Shown: piece by piece, positions 18,259 to 29,095 of the stretch
Position numbering within the stretch: the first letter of the stretch is position 1
Layout of the letters: each line of letters begins with the position of its first letter
Source: Borrelia sp. RT5S
Lineage (GTDB): Bacteria > Spirochaetota > Spirochaetia > Borreliales > Borreliaceae
Direction: 5' to 3'
Assembly: GCF_021165755.1 (NCBI RefSeq)
Contig: NZ_CP088936.1
Span: 682,001-746,000 of the forward strand
DNA: 64,000 bases
Made by a program: the position numbers and the translations under genes
Notes under the pieces: generated by a model
What the model was told of the DNA's origin: nothing
The model's input: only the letters and a program-made list of their open reading frames with translations
The model's database searches: none

Positions 18259-19230
18259 TATGTTTTTGATAAAGGCAATTGCGTACTTTGTGAAATAAGA
18301 CGTGTTTTGGGCGCTCCTGTAGCTGTGATTTCCGACTGGAACGTGAGAGTGACGGCCTTCAATAAGGGTAATCGGTATTTCTTTTATACGTCCCCCATAT
18401 TCGCTTATAAACTGATTTATCTTACTAGTATCTACTGTTGGGTCCTTGGGAGGATAAATTATTATCATAGGGGTCTTTATCTTATCAAATCCATACGAGT
18501 TGATTAACTTAACAAGGCCCATCATTGCGATTATTGAATCTACTTGTTGCAATTCTGAATGGAAGGTTTTAACCACTTCGTGCTCTATCTTCTTACTTTC
18601 CTTTGTTTCAAATTTATTGTACCCACCTGTTACAAGATATGCAAGTTGGCGGCCCCAGGGATAGTAAATCAAGCTTGTTCTCTTATCTTTAGGATAGACA
18701 TTAGGAGATATTAGGACAGCAGAGTGTATTTCGTTTGGATAGTTTTCCAGTGCCCAAATAGCGGCAGTTCCACCATTTGAGGTCCCAATAATTATTAATT
18801 TTTTTCCTATTAATTTTCCAATTTGAATAGCCTCGTCAATGTCCCTTAACCAATCTTGAGTTTGAATACCTTTAAACGCATCTTTTTCGTCGATGCCGTG
18901 ACCTTTGAATCTTGTAAAAAAAATATTTGCATTTAAAGCTTTTGCTATGTTATTTGGAACAGGATAGATCCCATTTTTGGATGACGCAAATCCATGAAAA
19001 TAAACAACAGAGTATTCTGCTTGTTCCTTGTTTCTGTTCCATATGATTTCCTTTTTTGTGTTTTCTTCTAAATTGAATTTAGACTCTCCAATCAATAAGT
19101 ATTGGTCCAGTTCTTCAAGTTTATTAGGAACTTTAACCTTTATAAATTCGTTCCTAAACTTCACCCTTGGACTGACTAGTACTAGGAGAAGTAGGAATAC
19201 AAAAATGAAGATAGCATTTTTTATGGTCAT
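18247..19230 (-). CDS. Membrane-anchored alpha/beta hydrolase (BB0646-type lipase)
   Basis: The 327-residue protein begins with a hydrophobic signal/anchor (residues 4-20) and is then an alpha/beta hydrolase. VVYFHGFASSKNG forms the oxyanion-hole region and GTSNGG near residue 155 is the nucleophile elbow (GxSxG). IIYPPKDPTVD and a late EGRHSHVPVG supply a plausible acid and histidine. From memory, the B. burgdorferi homologue BB0646 was reported as a lipase. The ATG at 19230 overlaps the bosR stop by four bases (ATGA), so the two are translationally coupled. AAGGA lies nine bases upstream. A longer frame starting at 19308 lies wholly inside bosR and is not favoured. Confidence 0.85.
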   Translation of the reverse strand: MTIKNAIFIFVFLLLLVLVSPRVKFRNEFIKVKVPNKLEELDQYLLIGESKFNLEENTKKEIIWNRNKEQAEYSVVYFHGFASSKNGIYPVPNNIAKALNANIFFTRFKGHGIDEKDAFKGIQTQDWLRDIDEAIQIGKLIGKKLIIIGTSNGGTAAIWALENYPNEIHSAVLISPNVYPKDKRTSLIYYPWGRQLAYLVTGGYNKFETKESKKIEHEVVKTFHSELQQVDSIIAMMGLVKLINSYGFDKIKTPMIIIYPPKDPTVDTSKINQFISEYGGRIKEIPITLIEGRHSHVPVGNHSYRSAQNTSYFTKYAIAFIKNIESK

Positions 19231-19763
19231 AAATTGTTTTCCTTGTAGTTGGAGTCGCAAAGAATGTCTACATTTTCCTTGCTCAATTTTTGGGAGCAGT
19301 TGTTGCATGCTCCCGAATAAATAATTTCAATAGATTTAGTTCTCCATTCCTCTCCAAGTTTGTCTTTCAAAATATCTTTAATCTCATTGAGTTGTATCGG
19401 ATAGACTTGGTTGCATCTATTACATTTAAAGTGAGCTATTGTAGAAGACAAACTTAGGTAAAATCTCGTTTCCTTTTGGTCAGTTGTTTTTATATCTTTT
19501 AAAATGTTGCGTTCTTTTAAAATGTTTAGTGTGTTGTACACTGTTGCTTTCGATAAGCTTGGTATTTCTGTTATTAATTTATTATAAATTTCTTTTGCTG
19601 TGAAGTATTCCCTTGGGTTTGATGCTATATATAAAATTATCCTATTTCTTGAATGAGAAGCTTTCATTCCCAATTCTGTTGTTAACGCCTTTAACAGGAC
19701 AGGGTCATTAGTAATTCCTACCTTTTCTAAAGTGGAATGCACTTCCATTATGTCATTATTCAT
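19227..19763 (-). CDS. bosR: Fur/PerR-family regulator BosR
   Basis: DNA-binding regulator of the oxidative stress response and, in Lyme Borrelia, of RpoS-dependent virulence genes. The 178-residue protein has the Fur winged helix with SLSKATVYNTLNIL as recognition region (residues 69-82). Two CxxC pairs, C114/C117 and C153/C156, form the structural zinc site, with an extra C169. AAAGG eight bases upstream supports the ATG at 19763. It sits between a 559-residue exported protein upstream and the coupled hydrolase downstream, the order known for the B. burgdorferi bosR locus. napA, a reported BosR-associated gene, lies at the end of this window. Confidence 0.95.
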   Translation of the reverse strand: MNNDIMEVHSTLEKVGITNDPVLLKALTTELGMKASHSRNRIILYIASNPREYFTAKEIYNKLITEIPSLSKATVYNTLNILKERNILKDIKTTDQKETRFYLSLSSTIAHFKCNRCNQVYPIQLNEIKDILKDKLGEEWRTKSIEIIYSGACNNCSQKLSKENVDILCDSNYKENNL

Positions 19764-19863
19764 ATAATAAACCTTTTATTATTTAAGATTAAGTACTTTA
19801 ACGTCCTTATGGAATAATTTTATAACGATTTATTGATATTTTACTATTGTCGGTTATTTATTT

Positions 19864-21543
19864 TCATATTTTTATGGTTGGGTAGAAGAGCAGATTTTTT
19901 ATTTTTGAATTTATCTTTATTTTGTTATCAAAATTATTATTCATTGGGAGTAATAATAAATTCAGACTCAAAGAATAATTACTCAAATCTTCGGTCTTTA
20001 CTATATTGTAAGAACCTCCTATGTTTAAAATAAACCATCTCTTATTGCACCGTTTTTCGATTTTGTAATTAATTGTGTATATTATGTATTTTTCGATGTG
20101 TAGAAAACTAATAAAAAAATTGCTGCTCTGGTCATTTCCCTTAGAGATTAAAAATTCCGTGCCGTTAATGTACCCCTTAGCGTCTCTTTTTGTTTCAATA
20201 ATTTTTTCGTAAGTGTCATAGTCATTGTATCTTGCAGTAATCTTTAAGCTTGTTTCTCTGTTAACTTCGAAGATGGGTATCTCTAAACTTGAATATTCAA
20301 GTAAATAATTTGTGTCGACTGTTTTTAGAGTTTTACTATCTAATGCTATATCAGAGGGCCATACTATTTTCATAGATATAAAGAAGCCTGCAAGATTTTC
20401 ATCCAGGAAGAAATCAATTATTGACTTTTCTTTTGTATTGAAATCCAAGTATTGCCTAACACCTAAAATTTTATCATTTGAAAATGAGAATGAGCTTTCA
20501 ATAGTTGGTTCTATAATGATTTCTTTTTTTGATAAAATTCTAAGATAAGTTCTGCAAGAGTTTAGAAATTCAACTTTTCTCTCCTTGTGTTGTATTTTGC
20601 TAAGTTTTCCTTCTTCAAACTTCACGTTATATTTCAAATGGGATAGCGTAAAATTGCCTTCCATGTTGTATTCAAGGTTTTTGCTCGTAACAGACTCTGG
20701 GTTGTTTGGGTGTTGTTCAAAATTTTTACTAGTTAAAAATTCTTTTAGAGAATTTTCATTTATTTGATATTCTTTTAGTCTTTTGTTTTGGAATTGTAGA
20801 ATTATTGCTTGTTCCCTTAGTGAATTGAACTCTGGGATTTCTAAAAAGTCGGCAACTATTTTGGTTCCTTCTAGATTTTGTATCTTAATGCTATAAAGGT
20901 TCGTTTCCAGCCCCGTTAGGGAGAGTAGGAAATTTTTCAATTCTTGATTATTGTACACTTCTTTAATTTCATGAAAGTAAAGAAGTGTATTTATATTCTT
21001 CTTGTGTATTCCAGGGTCTTGAATTTCGGATAAGAATTGACAATTATTTTTGTAAAAAACTAAATATTTTTTTTTATTTTTTGTGTATCTTACTCCTTCT
21101 ATGTAGTTAAAATGAAGCTTTCTATATAGTTCAAGCACTTTTTTTCTTAGTTTTTCCATCTTGTACATATAAAATACAGGAGGACTATCTTTGAATAAAT
21201 CTTTATATCCACTACCGAATGGATTTTTTAAGGACCAATATAGGTCTACATGGATCTCGTCGTGTAGCATGTATTCATGGGGACTGCCGCTGTAGGTGCT
21301 TGGTATGTAAATATCTTCATTATTTTTAAGTCTTTTAAAAAACCATTCATTTAATTCTGGATTTAATTTCAGAATTTCAAAAAAGTATGTCGGGAATGTC
21401 CAATGTATCTTATATCTTAGTTTTTTATTTTCAATTAAATACCTTGTGTTTGATAAAATGGAACATAATTTGTTTTCAGCAAATGCGGTTATCGAGATAA
21501 TAACGATGTAGGTACTTGAACCTCTAAATTTTCTAAACAACAT
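19864..21543 (-). CDS. Exported protein of unknown function upstream of bosR (BB0648-type)
   Basis: I do not recognise this 559-residue protein securely. A short hydrophobic segment (residues 12-22, ending at AFA) looks like a signal peptide, so export is likely. The middle and C-terminal parts are rich in beta-type alternation (repeated short Ile/Val/Phe strands), and residues about 45-110 contain a Trp/Tyr/His-rich region reminiscent of carbohydrate-active proteins of the GH57 or deacetylase kind; that resemblance is only an impression. The Lyme homologue was, as I recall, labelled a serine/threonine kinase, but no glycine loop, HRD or DFG motif is visible. It ends 100 bp before bosR and may be cotranscribed. 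Confidence 0.8.
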   Translation of the reverse strand: MLFRKFRGSSTYIVIISITAFAENKLCSILSNTRYLIENKKLRYKIHWTFPTYFFEILKLNPELNEWFFKRLKNNEDIYIPSTYSGSPHEYMLHDEIHVDLYWSLKNPFGSGYKDLFKDSPPVFYMYKMEKLRKKVLELYRKLHFNYIEGVRYTKNKKKYLVFYKNNCQFLSEIQDPGIHKKNINTLLYFHEIKEVYNNQELKNFLLSLTGLETNLYSIKIQNLEGTKIVADFLEIPEFNSLREQAIILQFQNKRLKEYQINENSLKEFLTSKNFEQHPNNPESVTSKNLEYNMEGNFTLSHLKYNVKFEEGKLSKIQHKERKVEFLNSCRTYLRILSKKEIIIEPTIESSFSFSNDKILGVRQYLDFNTKEKSIIDFFLDENLAGFFISMKIVWPSDIALDSKTLKTVDTNYLLEYSSLEIPIFEVNRETSLKITARYNDYDTYEKIIETKRDAKGYINGTEFLISKGNDQSSNFFISFLHIEKYIIYTINYKIEKRCNKRWFILNIGGSYNIVKTEDLSNYSLSLNLLLLPMNNNFDNKIKINSKIKNLLFYPTIKI

Positions 21544-21630
21544 AAAAATCTTAATAATAAGTATATATGAGATTAGTAGAAATGGTATTTGTTTACAGTA
21601 AATTATTGGTTAGTTTCCGTGATTTGAGTC

Positions 21631-21704
21631 TTGATTAATAAATAAAAAATTTTATATCCTTATAGTGATATGTATAAGGTTTATGCTAACATTTACGATG
21701 TTAG
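21631..21704 (+). promoter_or_regulatory. groEL leader: candidate promoter and 7-bp palindrome
   Basis: TTGATT (21631-21636), 16 bases and TATATC (21653-21658) form a weak promoter candidate. Downstream, CTAACAT (21686-21692) and ATGTTAG (21698-21704) are a perfect inverted repeat with a 5-base spacer. It is not a CIRCE element (that is TTAGCACTC-N9-GAGTGCTAA), but its place in the leader would suit an operator or an mRNA hairpin. Confidence 0.4.
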
Positions 21705-21722
21705 GTTTAAATTTAATTTTGA

Positions 21723-23378
<1,656 letters not shown>

Positions 23379-23433
23379 ATTGGGCTTAATTTTGTGTTTT
23401 TCAATATCATTATTGTGTTAAGGGGCCCTGGAT

Positions 23434-23730
23434 TTGAGTGAAAATGAGTTTGTGTTTTGTATCGGGTATGATGGCGCTAGGGCAATAATAGATAAGGAGC
23501 TTTTAAGGCAACATAAAGACAAGGGTGTTAAGGAGCTTTTTGAGCTTGGGCTTTACAGGAGTGCTTTTAGTAAGGCTCTTTGTAAAAATGACACTTTCCT
23601 TATTGAGTATTTAATTGAGGGATACAATAAGATTAGTAAGTCTGGTTATAGTAAAGAAGAGGAGCTTAAGCTCCTCTTTGGGGTAGCATATCCAGATGAT
23701 ATTTCGAGGATAAGAGTTGTGTACGTTTAG
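23434..23730 (+). CDS. Small conserved Borrelia protein of unknown function
   Basis: A 98-residue, mostly helical soluble protein with no signal peptide and no motif I recognise. It starts at a TTG (23434) eight bases after AAGGGG, and no ATG is available early in the frame. It lies 55 bp after groEL and 15 bp before yajC, so it is probably cotranscribed with yajC-secD-secF. The close packing and clear Shine-Dalgarno support it as a real gene; the function is unknown. Confidence 0.75.
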   Translation: MSENEFVFCIGYDGARAIIDKELLRQHKDKGVKELFELGLYRSAFSKALCKNDTFLIEYLIEGYNKISKSGYSKEEELKLLFGVAYPDDISRIRVVYV

Positions 23731-23745
23731 AGGGTAGGAGATTTT

Positions 23746-24054
23746 ATGTTTATATTACAAGAATTTAGCCATAGCAGTAGTTTTTTTAGGAGTTTATTGG
23801 TCTTTGTTCCTGTAGTTGCTATATTTTGGTTTTTAGTAATATCTCCTCAGCGTAGAGAAGAGAAGAAGAAGAAAGAAATGATACAAAACCTTAAAAAGGG
23901 CGATAAAGTTTTGACTGTGGGTGGGATTTTTGGCGTTGTTAAGAAGATCGGTGATGCTGAAGTTGTTCTCGAACTGAATTCGGCTTCTGACGTGAGGTTT
24001 TTGAAGACTTCAATTGAAAAGGTTATTTCTGAAAAGGTTGAAGATAAAAAATAA
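23746..24054 (+). CDS. yajC: Sec translocon accessory protein YajC
   Basis: Small single-span inner-membrane partner of SecDF. The 102-residue protein has one N-terminal transmembrane helix (residues 15-34), then the conserved SPQRREEKKKKEMIQNLKKGDKV charge-rich linker and a short beta domain with VGGIFGVV. TAGGAG six bases before the ATG is a good ribosome site. It precedes secD by 56 bp in the canonical yajC-secD-secF order. Confidence 0.95.
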   Translation: MFILQEFSHSSSFFRSLLVFVPVVAIFWFLVISPQRREEKKKKEMIQNLKKGDKVLTVGGIFGVVKKIGDAEVVLELNSASDVRFLKTSIEKVISEKVEDKK

Positions 24055-24110
24055 GAACGGTAGAGTTGGCAGGTATTACGTGCTCAATTAAGATATAAGG
24101 GTGTATTAGG

Positions 24111-25871
24111 ATGAGTAAGCTCTCTAAATTTGTGCTAATAGTAGTTGTAACGTTTTTTTCTTATCTTTTAGTGTCTCCTACCTTAAAGTGGTATTTTTTT
24201 ACCGGAGAGGAAGATAAGAGGATTAGTTCGTATTCAAAGGAAGCTTTAAAGGATTATTCCAAGAGGGAGGCTTTTGGTGCTCTTGTTAGGCTTAAAGAGT
24301 TGTACCAGAAGGACCCAGATGCACAGATTCCGGATGATTTAAAGTATTTAATACCGGTGGCAAGGAAAAATTACAAGGTTTATGGTAGAGTTTTTCCTGG
24401 CTCTTTGAGTGTTAAGACTTTGCGAGATGGATTTTTAACAGATTCTGATATTGAAGAACTTAACCTTGAAATTTACAAACATTATGAAAATATAAAGAGA
24501 GATAAGAGCAGAATAATACAGCTTGGTCTCGATTTGTCTGGAGGAATGAGCGTTACTATTTCTCTTGATTATTCAGATCTTGAGAAAAAGTTGGGACGAA
24601 GTTTGACCTCTTTGGAAAGGGAGGAATCCATTGAGCGTACGATGCAAATATTGAAAGAGAGGGTGGATACCTTTGGGCTTACAGAACCTAAGATTATAAG
24701 AGAGGCGGGTGGTAGTAAAATTTTCCTAGATATTCCAGGGGAAAGGGATGAGAATCGCGTTGATTCTCTTTTAAGTGGTAAAGGTAATTTGACCTTTTAT
24801 GTTGTTGACGATGAGGGCACCTCTATGCTTAATGCTAAAATCTTGGAGGCCGGACCTATTTTTTCTATTTCTGAGATTAAAGATAATATGAGCCTTGGTG
24901 AAAATAAGAAAATTTTTCCTTGGTATGTTAAAGATTCTTATGGCGTTGATGATGAATCTAGTGTTCGCTATTATGTTGTGGACTCTAGTGTTGGTAGTTC
25001 TTTTGATGGTGTACACATTAGGGATGCTGGGGTTTCAAGTGATCACAGAACCGGTAAGGACATGGTTACATTTAGCTTAGATAGTGAGGGAAGTGAAAAA
25101 TTTTTTGGATTTACTCAAAAGAACATTGGGAAAGCTTTGGCTGTGGTTATGGAAGGCAAGATTAAGTCGGTGGCGGGCATTAGTTATGCTATTGCTGGTG
25201 GTAATGTTTCAATTCAGGGAGATTCTTTTGATAAGAAAGAAGCCAGTGAGCTTGCACTTGTTTTTAAAACAGCGGCTTTTCCAGTTAAAATAAAAATAGA
25301 TGATCTTAGGGTTATTGGGCCTACTATTGGGGAGAGGACAGTTGAGCTTGGAATAAAGGCATCTCTTCTTGCTCTCGTTTTAATTTTTCTTTTCATGTTG
25401 ATTTATTACAGGTTCAGTGGCTTTGTGGCAGGATTTTCGCTGGTTGTTTATAATTTGTTTTTAATCTTGGCGATTCTGTCGGCTTTTAATTTTACTTTAA
25501 CTCTTACAAGTATTGCAGGTCTTGTATTAACTATGGGTATGGCTGTTGATATTAACATAATTATTTATGAGCGAATTAAAGAAGAAATAAGGAATGGTCG
25601 TAAGTTTGAAAGAGCTTTCGAAGATGGATTTAAGAAAGCTTTTTGGACAATAATGGATTCAAATGTTACAACTTTCATTGCTGTTCTATTTTTGACTCTT
25701 CTTGGGACAGGAGTGATTCAGGGATTTGCATGGTCTTTGTCTGTTGGTATTGTAGCGTCTCTTTTCAGCAGTTTAGTATTTTCAAGGTTCATTTTGGAAG
25801 TTATAGTTTCTTGTAATAAAAGTAAGTTTGTAAGTATTTCTTGGAGTTCTCATTATGCAAAAAATGTTTAA
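24111..25871 (+). CDS. secD: Protein translocase subunit SecD
   Basis: Uses the proton-motive force with SecF to complete preprotein export through SecYEG. The 586-residue protein has an N-terminal membrane helix, a periplasmic P1 domain opening with LGLDLSGGMSV (D1 signature), and a C-terminal bundle of five helices containing GLVLTMGMAVDINIIIYERI, the D4/D5 motif. Its 3' end overlaps secF by 17 bases in another frame, giving translational coupling. Confidence 0.97.
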   Translation: MSKLSKFVLIVVVTFFSYLLVSPTLKWYFFTGEEDKRISSYSKEALKDYSKREAFGALVRLKELYQKDPDAQIPDDLKYLIPVARKNYKVYGRVFPGSLSVKTLRDGFLTDSDIEELNLEIYKHYENIKRDKSRIIQLGLDLSGGMSVTISLDYSDLEKKLGRSLTSLEREESIERTMQILKERVDTFGLTEPKIIREAGGSKIFLDIPGERDENRVDSLLSGKGNLTFYVVDDEGTSMLNAKILEAGPIFSISEIKDNMSLGENKKIFPWYVKDSYGVDDESSVRYYVVDSSVGSSFDGVHIRDAGVSSDHRTGKDMVTFSLDSEGSEKFFGFTQKNIGKALAVVMEGKIKSVAGISYAIAGGNVSIQGDSFDKKEASELALVFKTAAFPVKIKIDDLRVIGPTIGERTVELGIKASLLALVLIFLFMLIYYRFSGFVAGFSLVVYNLFLILAILSAFNFTLTLTSIAGLVLTMGMAVDINIIIYERIKEEIRNGRKFERAFEDGFKKAFWTIMDSNVTTFIAVLFLTLLGTGVIQGFAWSLSVGIVASLFSSLVFSRFILEVIVSCNKSKFVSISWSSHYAKNV

Positions 25872-26754
25872 TTTTTTGAAATACGGCAATAGAGTAATGG
25901 TGATTAGCCTTTTTGTGATTTTTTTGGGGCTTGTTTGTACTTTTGTGTATCATAATGGGTATAACTGGGGGATAGATTTTTCTTCTGGAGTTAGTATCAA
26001 TTTTGCCATAGAGAAATCGGGAATTAAAGATGACGAAGTCAAGAGGATATTGTCTTCAACTTATAAAACATTTGAGGTCAATGAGATTATATTAGGTGAT
26101 GAATTTAGGAGTCATTTTTTTGTTGTGGTGAAGTCAGATGTTACTGATTATGCTTTTAAGAAAGACATACAAAGCGCTTTGATTGAAAAATTAGAGGCAG
26201 AATATCAGGCTAATGTTGAAATTCTTGATTCTTATTTTATTGATTCAAGTTTTTCCTCTACTTTAAGGACAAAGGCAACGTTATTGGTTTGTTTGACGTT
26301 TGCACTTGTTTTAGTTTATGTGGCACTAAGATTTAGGTTAAGCTATGCTATTGCATCAATATTTGCAACGATACATGATATACTCTTTGTGATTTCCTTT
26401 TTAGGAGTGTTTAGGATAGAGATAAACAGTTCAATAATTGTTTCAATATTGACTATTATTGGATATTCTTTAAATGACACTATAATCATCTTTGACAGAA
26501 TTAGGGAGAATTCTAGGAGTCTTACTGGTACTTCATTTTTAAGTGTTTTAAACATAAGTATTGGGCAAACTTTATCAAGGACTATTTTGACTTCTGTTAC
26601 TACATTCGTTGCTGTATTGTCTATTTATATATTTACCGAGGGTGCCATAAAGGATTTTTCTTTAATATTTATGGTGGGTGTGGTTGTTGGTACTTATTCT
26701 TCGATTTTTATAGCGTCTCCTGTTCTTTTAAGTCTTTATAAAAAGATTAAATAA
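25855..26754 (+). CDS. secF: Protein translocase subunit SecF
   Basis: Partner of SecD in late-stage protein export. The 299-residue protein has a first membrane helix, the YNWGIDFSSGVSINF signature of SecF, and a C-terminal helix bundle with ILTIIGYSLNDTIIIFDRIREN. Normal length. The ATG at 25855 lies inside the secD 3' end. A gene of unknown function follows after 23 bp. Confidence 0.97.
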   Translation: MQKMFNFLKYGNRVMVISLFVIFLGLVCTFVYHNGYNWGIDFSSGVSINFAIEKSGIKDDEVKRILSSTYKTFEVNEIILGDEFRSHFFVVVKSDVTDYAFKKDIQSALIEKLEAEYQANVEILDSYFIDSSFSSTLRTKATLLVCLTFALVLVYVALRFRLSYAIASIFATIHDILFVISFLGVFRIEINSSIIVSILTIIGYSLNDTIIIFDRIRENSRSLTGTSFLSVLNISIGQTLSRTILTSVTTFVAVLSIYIFTEGAIKDFSLIFMVGVVVGTYSSIFIASPVLLSLYKKIK

Positions 26755-26777
26755 CGTTTTTGTTATAATATGATGAT

Positions 26778-27917
26778 ATGAAGTTTTTTGATTTTGGCTC
26801 TTTGGGGTTCTATCGATTTTTCGATTTTCAAAAACATCTCAATTTTAGTATTTTCAGGTACAGTTTAATAAACTATTACTCTTATAAGGAACAGTCAGGT
26901 CTTATTAATGATGCTAACTTACTTAAAGATAAGATTGTATTTTTGGATAAGATCTATAAAGATATTATTAGGGTTATTAATAATGCTTCAAAGTTAGATT
27001 TTAATAAGGAAATTTTTTATGATGCTTTAAGCATTGTTAAGAGTTTGATAAAAAAATATTACCCAGAATCAGAGCTTTTGGAACTAGAGGGAGAGGCGCT
27101 TTTAAGTGATGAAGATATTTTTAATAAATTTTTAGATAAGCTCAGATATTTGAATTTTAGGGTAGATATTAGACAAAAAATTGAAGAATTTGACAAGATA
27201 AGCAAGACCCCATGTTCTTGCATCAAGATAGCTACTTTTTTTATTCAGCAAGAATTTTTAGAAAGGCTTTCAAGTACGCTTGATTTCTTTTCTAATGAGG
27301 CTAATAATAACAATTTAAATTTAATTAACAAAGAAATTGGTGATTACTATGAAAAGGTGGAGCAGATCAAGGTAAGCGAGAATATTAAGGAAACACACAA
27401 AAAATTCATTATAGAGCATACTAAAGAAAAAATATCGAAAATTATGAAGGAACATAGTCTTGATATATCTAAGTTGCTTGTTAAGGTTTCTCTACTAGAT
27501 AGTACTATTCAGTGTTTTGAAGCTTATTATTTAAATTTATTGGAAACACTTCACATACTCTTGTCAATAAATAATATTATTGAAATTGGTTTAGATGAGT
27601 TGCCAGATGCCATTTTTAATGAGTGGAATGAGTTTATTTATTTGCATAGGAAGGAATTTCAAAAACTTGTTTTAATCTCAGATTATGTTTTTCAAAAAAG
27701 GATAATATCTACAATAAATGCGGGAGGATGGAAATTTACATTTTTTACTCTTGCGCCTCGACAAGGCGATATTGTTCAGTGCTCAATAGATATTAATAAA
27801 AATTTTACTAACCTTGAGGAGGGCATTAGAGAATATGAACTTAAAATAAGCAAATTGGAGAATTTTAAGCTTGAATGTGAAAAAAATTTGAAAAAATTTG
27901 AGCATTTATTCGGATAG
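26778..27917 (+). CDS. Helical cytoplasmic protein of unknown function
   Basis: Not recognised. The 379 residues are Lys/Glu/Ile-rich with long predicted helices; residues about 175-215 and 345-375 look coiled-coil. There is no signal peptide or membrane span. A short CSC motif occurs near residue 155. A TATAAT (26764-26769) ends eight bases before the ATG and no Shine-Dalgarno is visible, which could mean a leaderless transcript. The stop codon is the first part of a hairpin terminator. Same strand as secDF but possibly separately expressed. Confidence 0.75.
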   Translation: MKFFDFGSLGFYRFFDFQKHLNFSIFRYSLINYYSYKEQSGLINDANLLKDKIVFLDKIYKDIIRVINNASKLDFNKEIFYDALSIVKSLIKKYYPESELLELEGEALLSDEDIFNKFLDKLRYLNFRVDIRQKIEEFDKISKTPCSCIKIATFFIQQEFLERLSSTLDFFSNEANNNNLNLINKEIGDYYEKVEQIKVSENIKETHKKFIIEHTKEKISKIMKEHSLDISKLLVKVSLLDSTIQCFEAYYLNLLETLHILLSINNIIEIGLDELPDAIFNEWNEFIYLHRKEFQKLVLISDYVFQKRIISTINAGGWKFTFFTLAPRQGDIVQCSIDINKNFTNLEEGIREYELKISKLENFKLECEKNLKKFEHLFG

Positions 27918-27932
27918 CCTTTTTAAGGCTAT
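27914..27932 (+). terminator. Hairpin at the end of the 26778-27917 gene
   Basis: ATAGCCTT (27914-27921) and AAGGCTAT (27925-27932) make an 8-bp stem with a TTT loop, followed by ATTTCTTT. It includes the upstream stop codon and ends 17 bases before the HemW-like ATG, so it may also affect that gene's translation. Confidence 0.6.
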
Positions 27933-27949
27933 ATTTCTTTAAGCTTTAT

Positions 27950-29095
27950 ATGGTAGTTAACTTTTTACCTTTAAGTGAGTTAAGTATTTATGTTGATCTT
28001 GCCGGTTGCTATGAGTCTTCGCACTTTGTTAAGGTATTGCGTGAGCTGGATTGTTATTTGGAAAACTTGGGGCACCCAAAAATTAAGACGTTTTACTTTA
28101 AATATAAGGCTGCTACAACCAAGGTTTATACCTATTTGGAGTCTTTTTTGATTTCTTTATTCGAGAGTCTTAATTTTATTGAATTGGATGAATTTACATT
28201 TGAAGTTGGGCCTGAAGATATTACGCCTTCTCTTTTAAGAATTTTAAATGATTTTTCTGTTAGTAGAATTAGTCTTGATGTTAAAAGTTTTTCTTCAAAA
28301 TTTTTAGGGATCATGGGAGTTGCCAATATGTCCTTTAAGAAGGTGGCTATGGCAATTGATAGTGTTCGTAAATTTAACTTTGATTTGAATGTTGATTTAA
28401 ACATCAATATTCCTTATCAAGAAAAAAAACATCTCAAGCTTGATTTAATCAGATTAGTGGGATTTGCGCCCGAGCATATATGCCTTTCAGAAATTTCGTT
28501 TTATGAGAGTAGTCTTATTGCAACTATTTTTAACAAGACTAGTTGTGATAACAATAGAGATAAAGCTGAAGATTTCTGGTTTTATTCTCTTGATTTTTTA
28601 GAAACTAATGGTTACATAAATTATGAAATTTCAAATTTTGCTTTAAAGGGGTGTGAGAGTAAGCATAATTTAAGGTATTGGGAACTTAAGCCATATTTAG
28701 GTCTTGGGGTGAGTTCTGTGAGTTTACTCATTGGTATTTATGAGAATGAACTTAAGGCCATAATAAGGAAGGATGATGATTTTTTAAGAAGAGAAGACTC
28801 TTCTGCAACTTTTGAGGTATTAAGTGATTTAGATTTTTTCATTTGTCATTTCATGACAAATTTTGGTACTAAAAGGGGGCTTAATATCTCTCTTTTAGAG
28901 AGTAGGTTTAGATATGAAAATGAAGATTTTGTTCAGTTTGTTGACTATCTTTTAAAGTTAAATAAAGCAGTTGTTTTTAGTAATAATACCCTTTATTTAG
29001 ATGGCGAGGAAAGGTTTAAGCTGGGTTTTTATCTTAGGTTGATTAGAGAATATTTAATTGATAATTCTTTTAAGGTGAAGCTCAAACTTCTTTAA
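27950..29095 (+). CDS. HemW/HemN-like protein with degenerate radical-SAM motif
   Basis: The 381-residue protein follows the HemW layout: an N-terminal [10 protein letters not shown] (family LYIHIPFC), a middle [10 protein letters not shown] (family NRISLGVQSF), [10 protein letters not shown] followed by HNLRYWE (family YEISNFARPG, HNLxYW), and a C-terminal HemN_C-type domain. The family needs CxxxCxxC to bind the 4Fe-4S cluster. Here only Cys20 remains; Ser24 and Val27 occupy the other two places. It therefore probably cannot do radical-SAM chemistry, although the fold and perhaps a haem- or SAM-binding role may persist. Annotation as coproporphyrinogen oxidase would be wrong. The 3' end overlaps convergent rpiA by 14 bases. 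Confidence 0.85.
   Translation: MVVNFLPLSELSIYVDLAGCYESSHFVKVLRELDCYLENLGHPKIKTFYFKYKAATTKVYTYLESFLISLFESLNFIELDEFTFEVGPEDITPSLLRILNDFSVSRISLDVKSFSSKFLGIMGVANMSFKKVAMAIDSVRKFNFDLNVDLNINIPYQEKKHLKLDLIRLVGFAPEHICLSEISFYESSLIATIFNKTSCDNNRDKAEDFWFYSLDFLETNGYINYEISNFALKGCESKHNLRYWELKPYLGLGVSSVSLLIGIYENELKAIIRKDDDFLRREDSSATFEVLSDLDFFICHFMTNFGTKRGLNISLLESRFRYENEDFVQFVDYLLKLNKAVVFSNNTLYLDGEERFKLGFYLRLIREYLIDNSFKVKLKLL

Noticed and set aside
18223-18507. 94-codon plus-strand frame after ptsG
   Set aside because: Antisense to the hydrolase gene with GxSxG motif, and it begins inside a terminator hairpin.
21686-21704. CIRCE heat-shock operator before groEL
   Set aside because: Arms and spacer (7 bp, 5 bp) do not match TTAGCACTC-N9-GAGTGCTAA.
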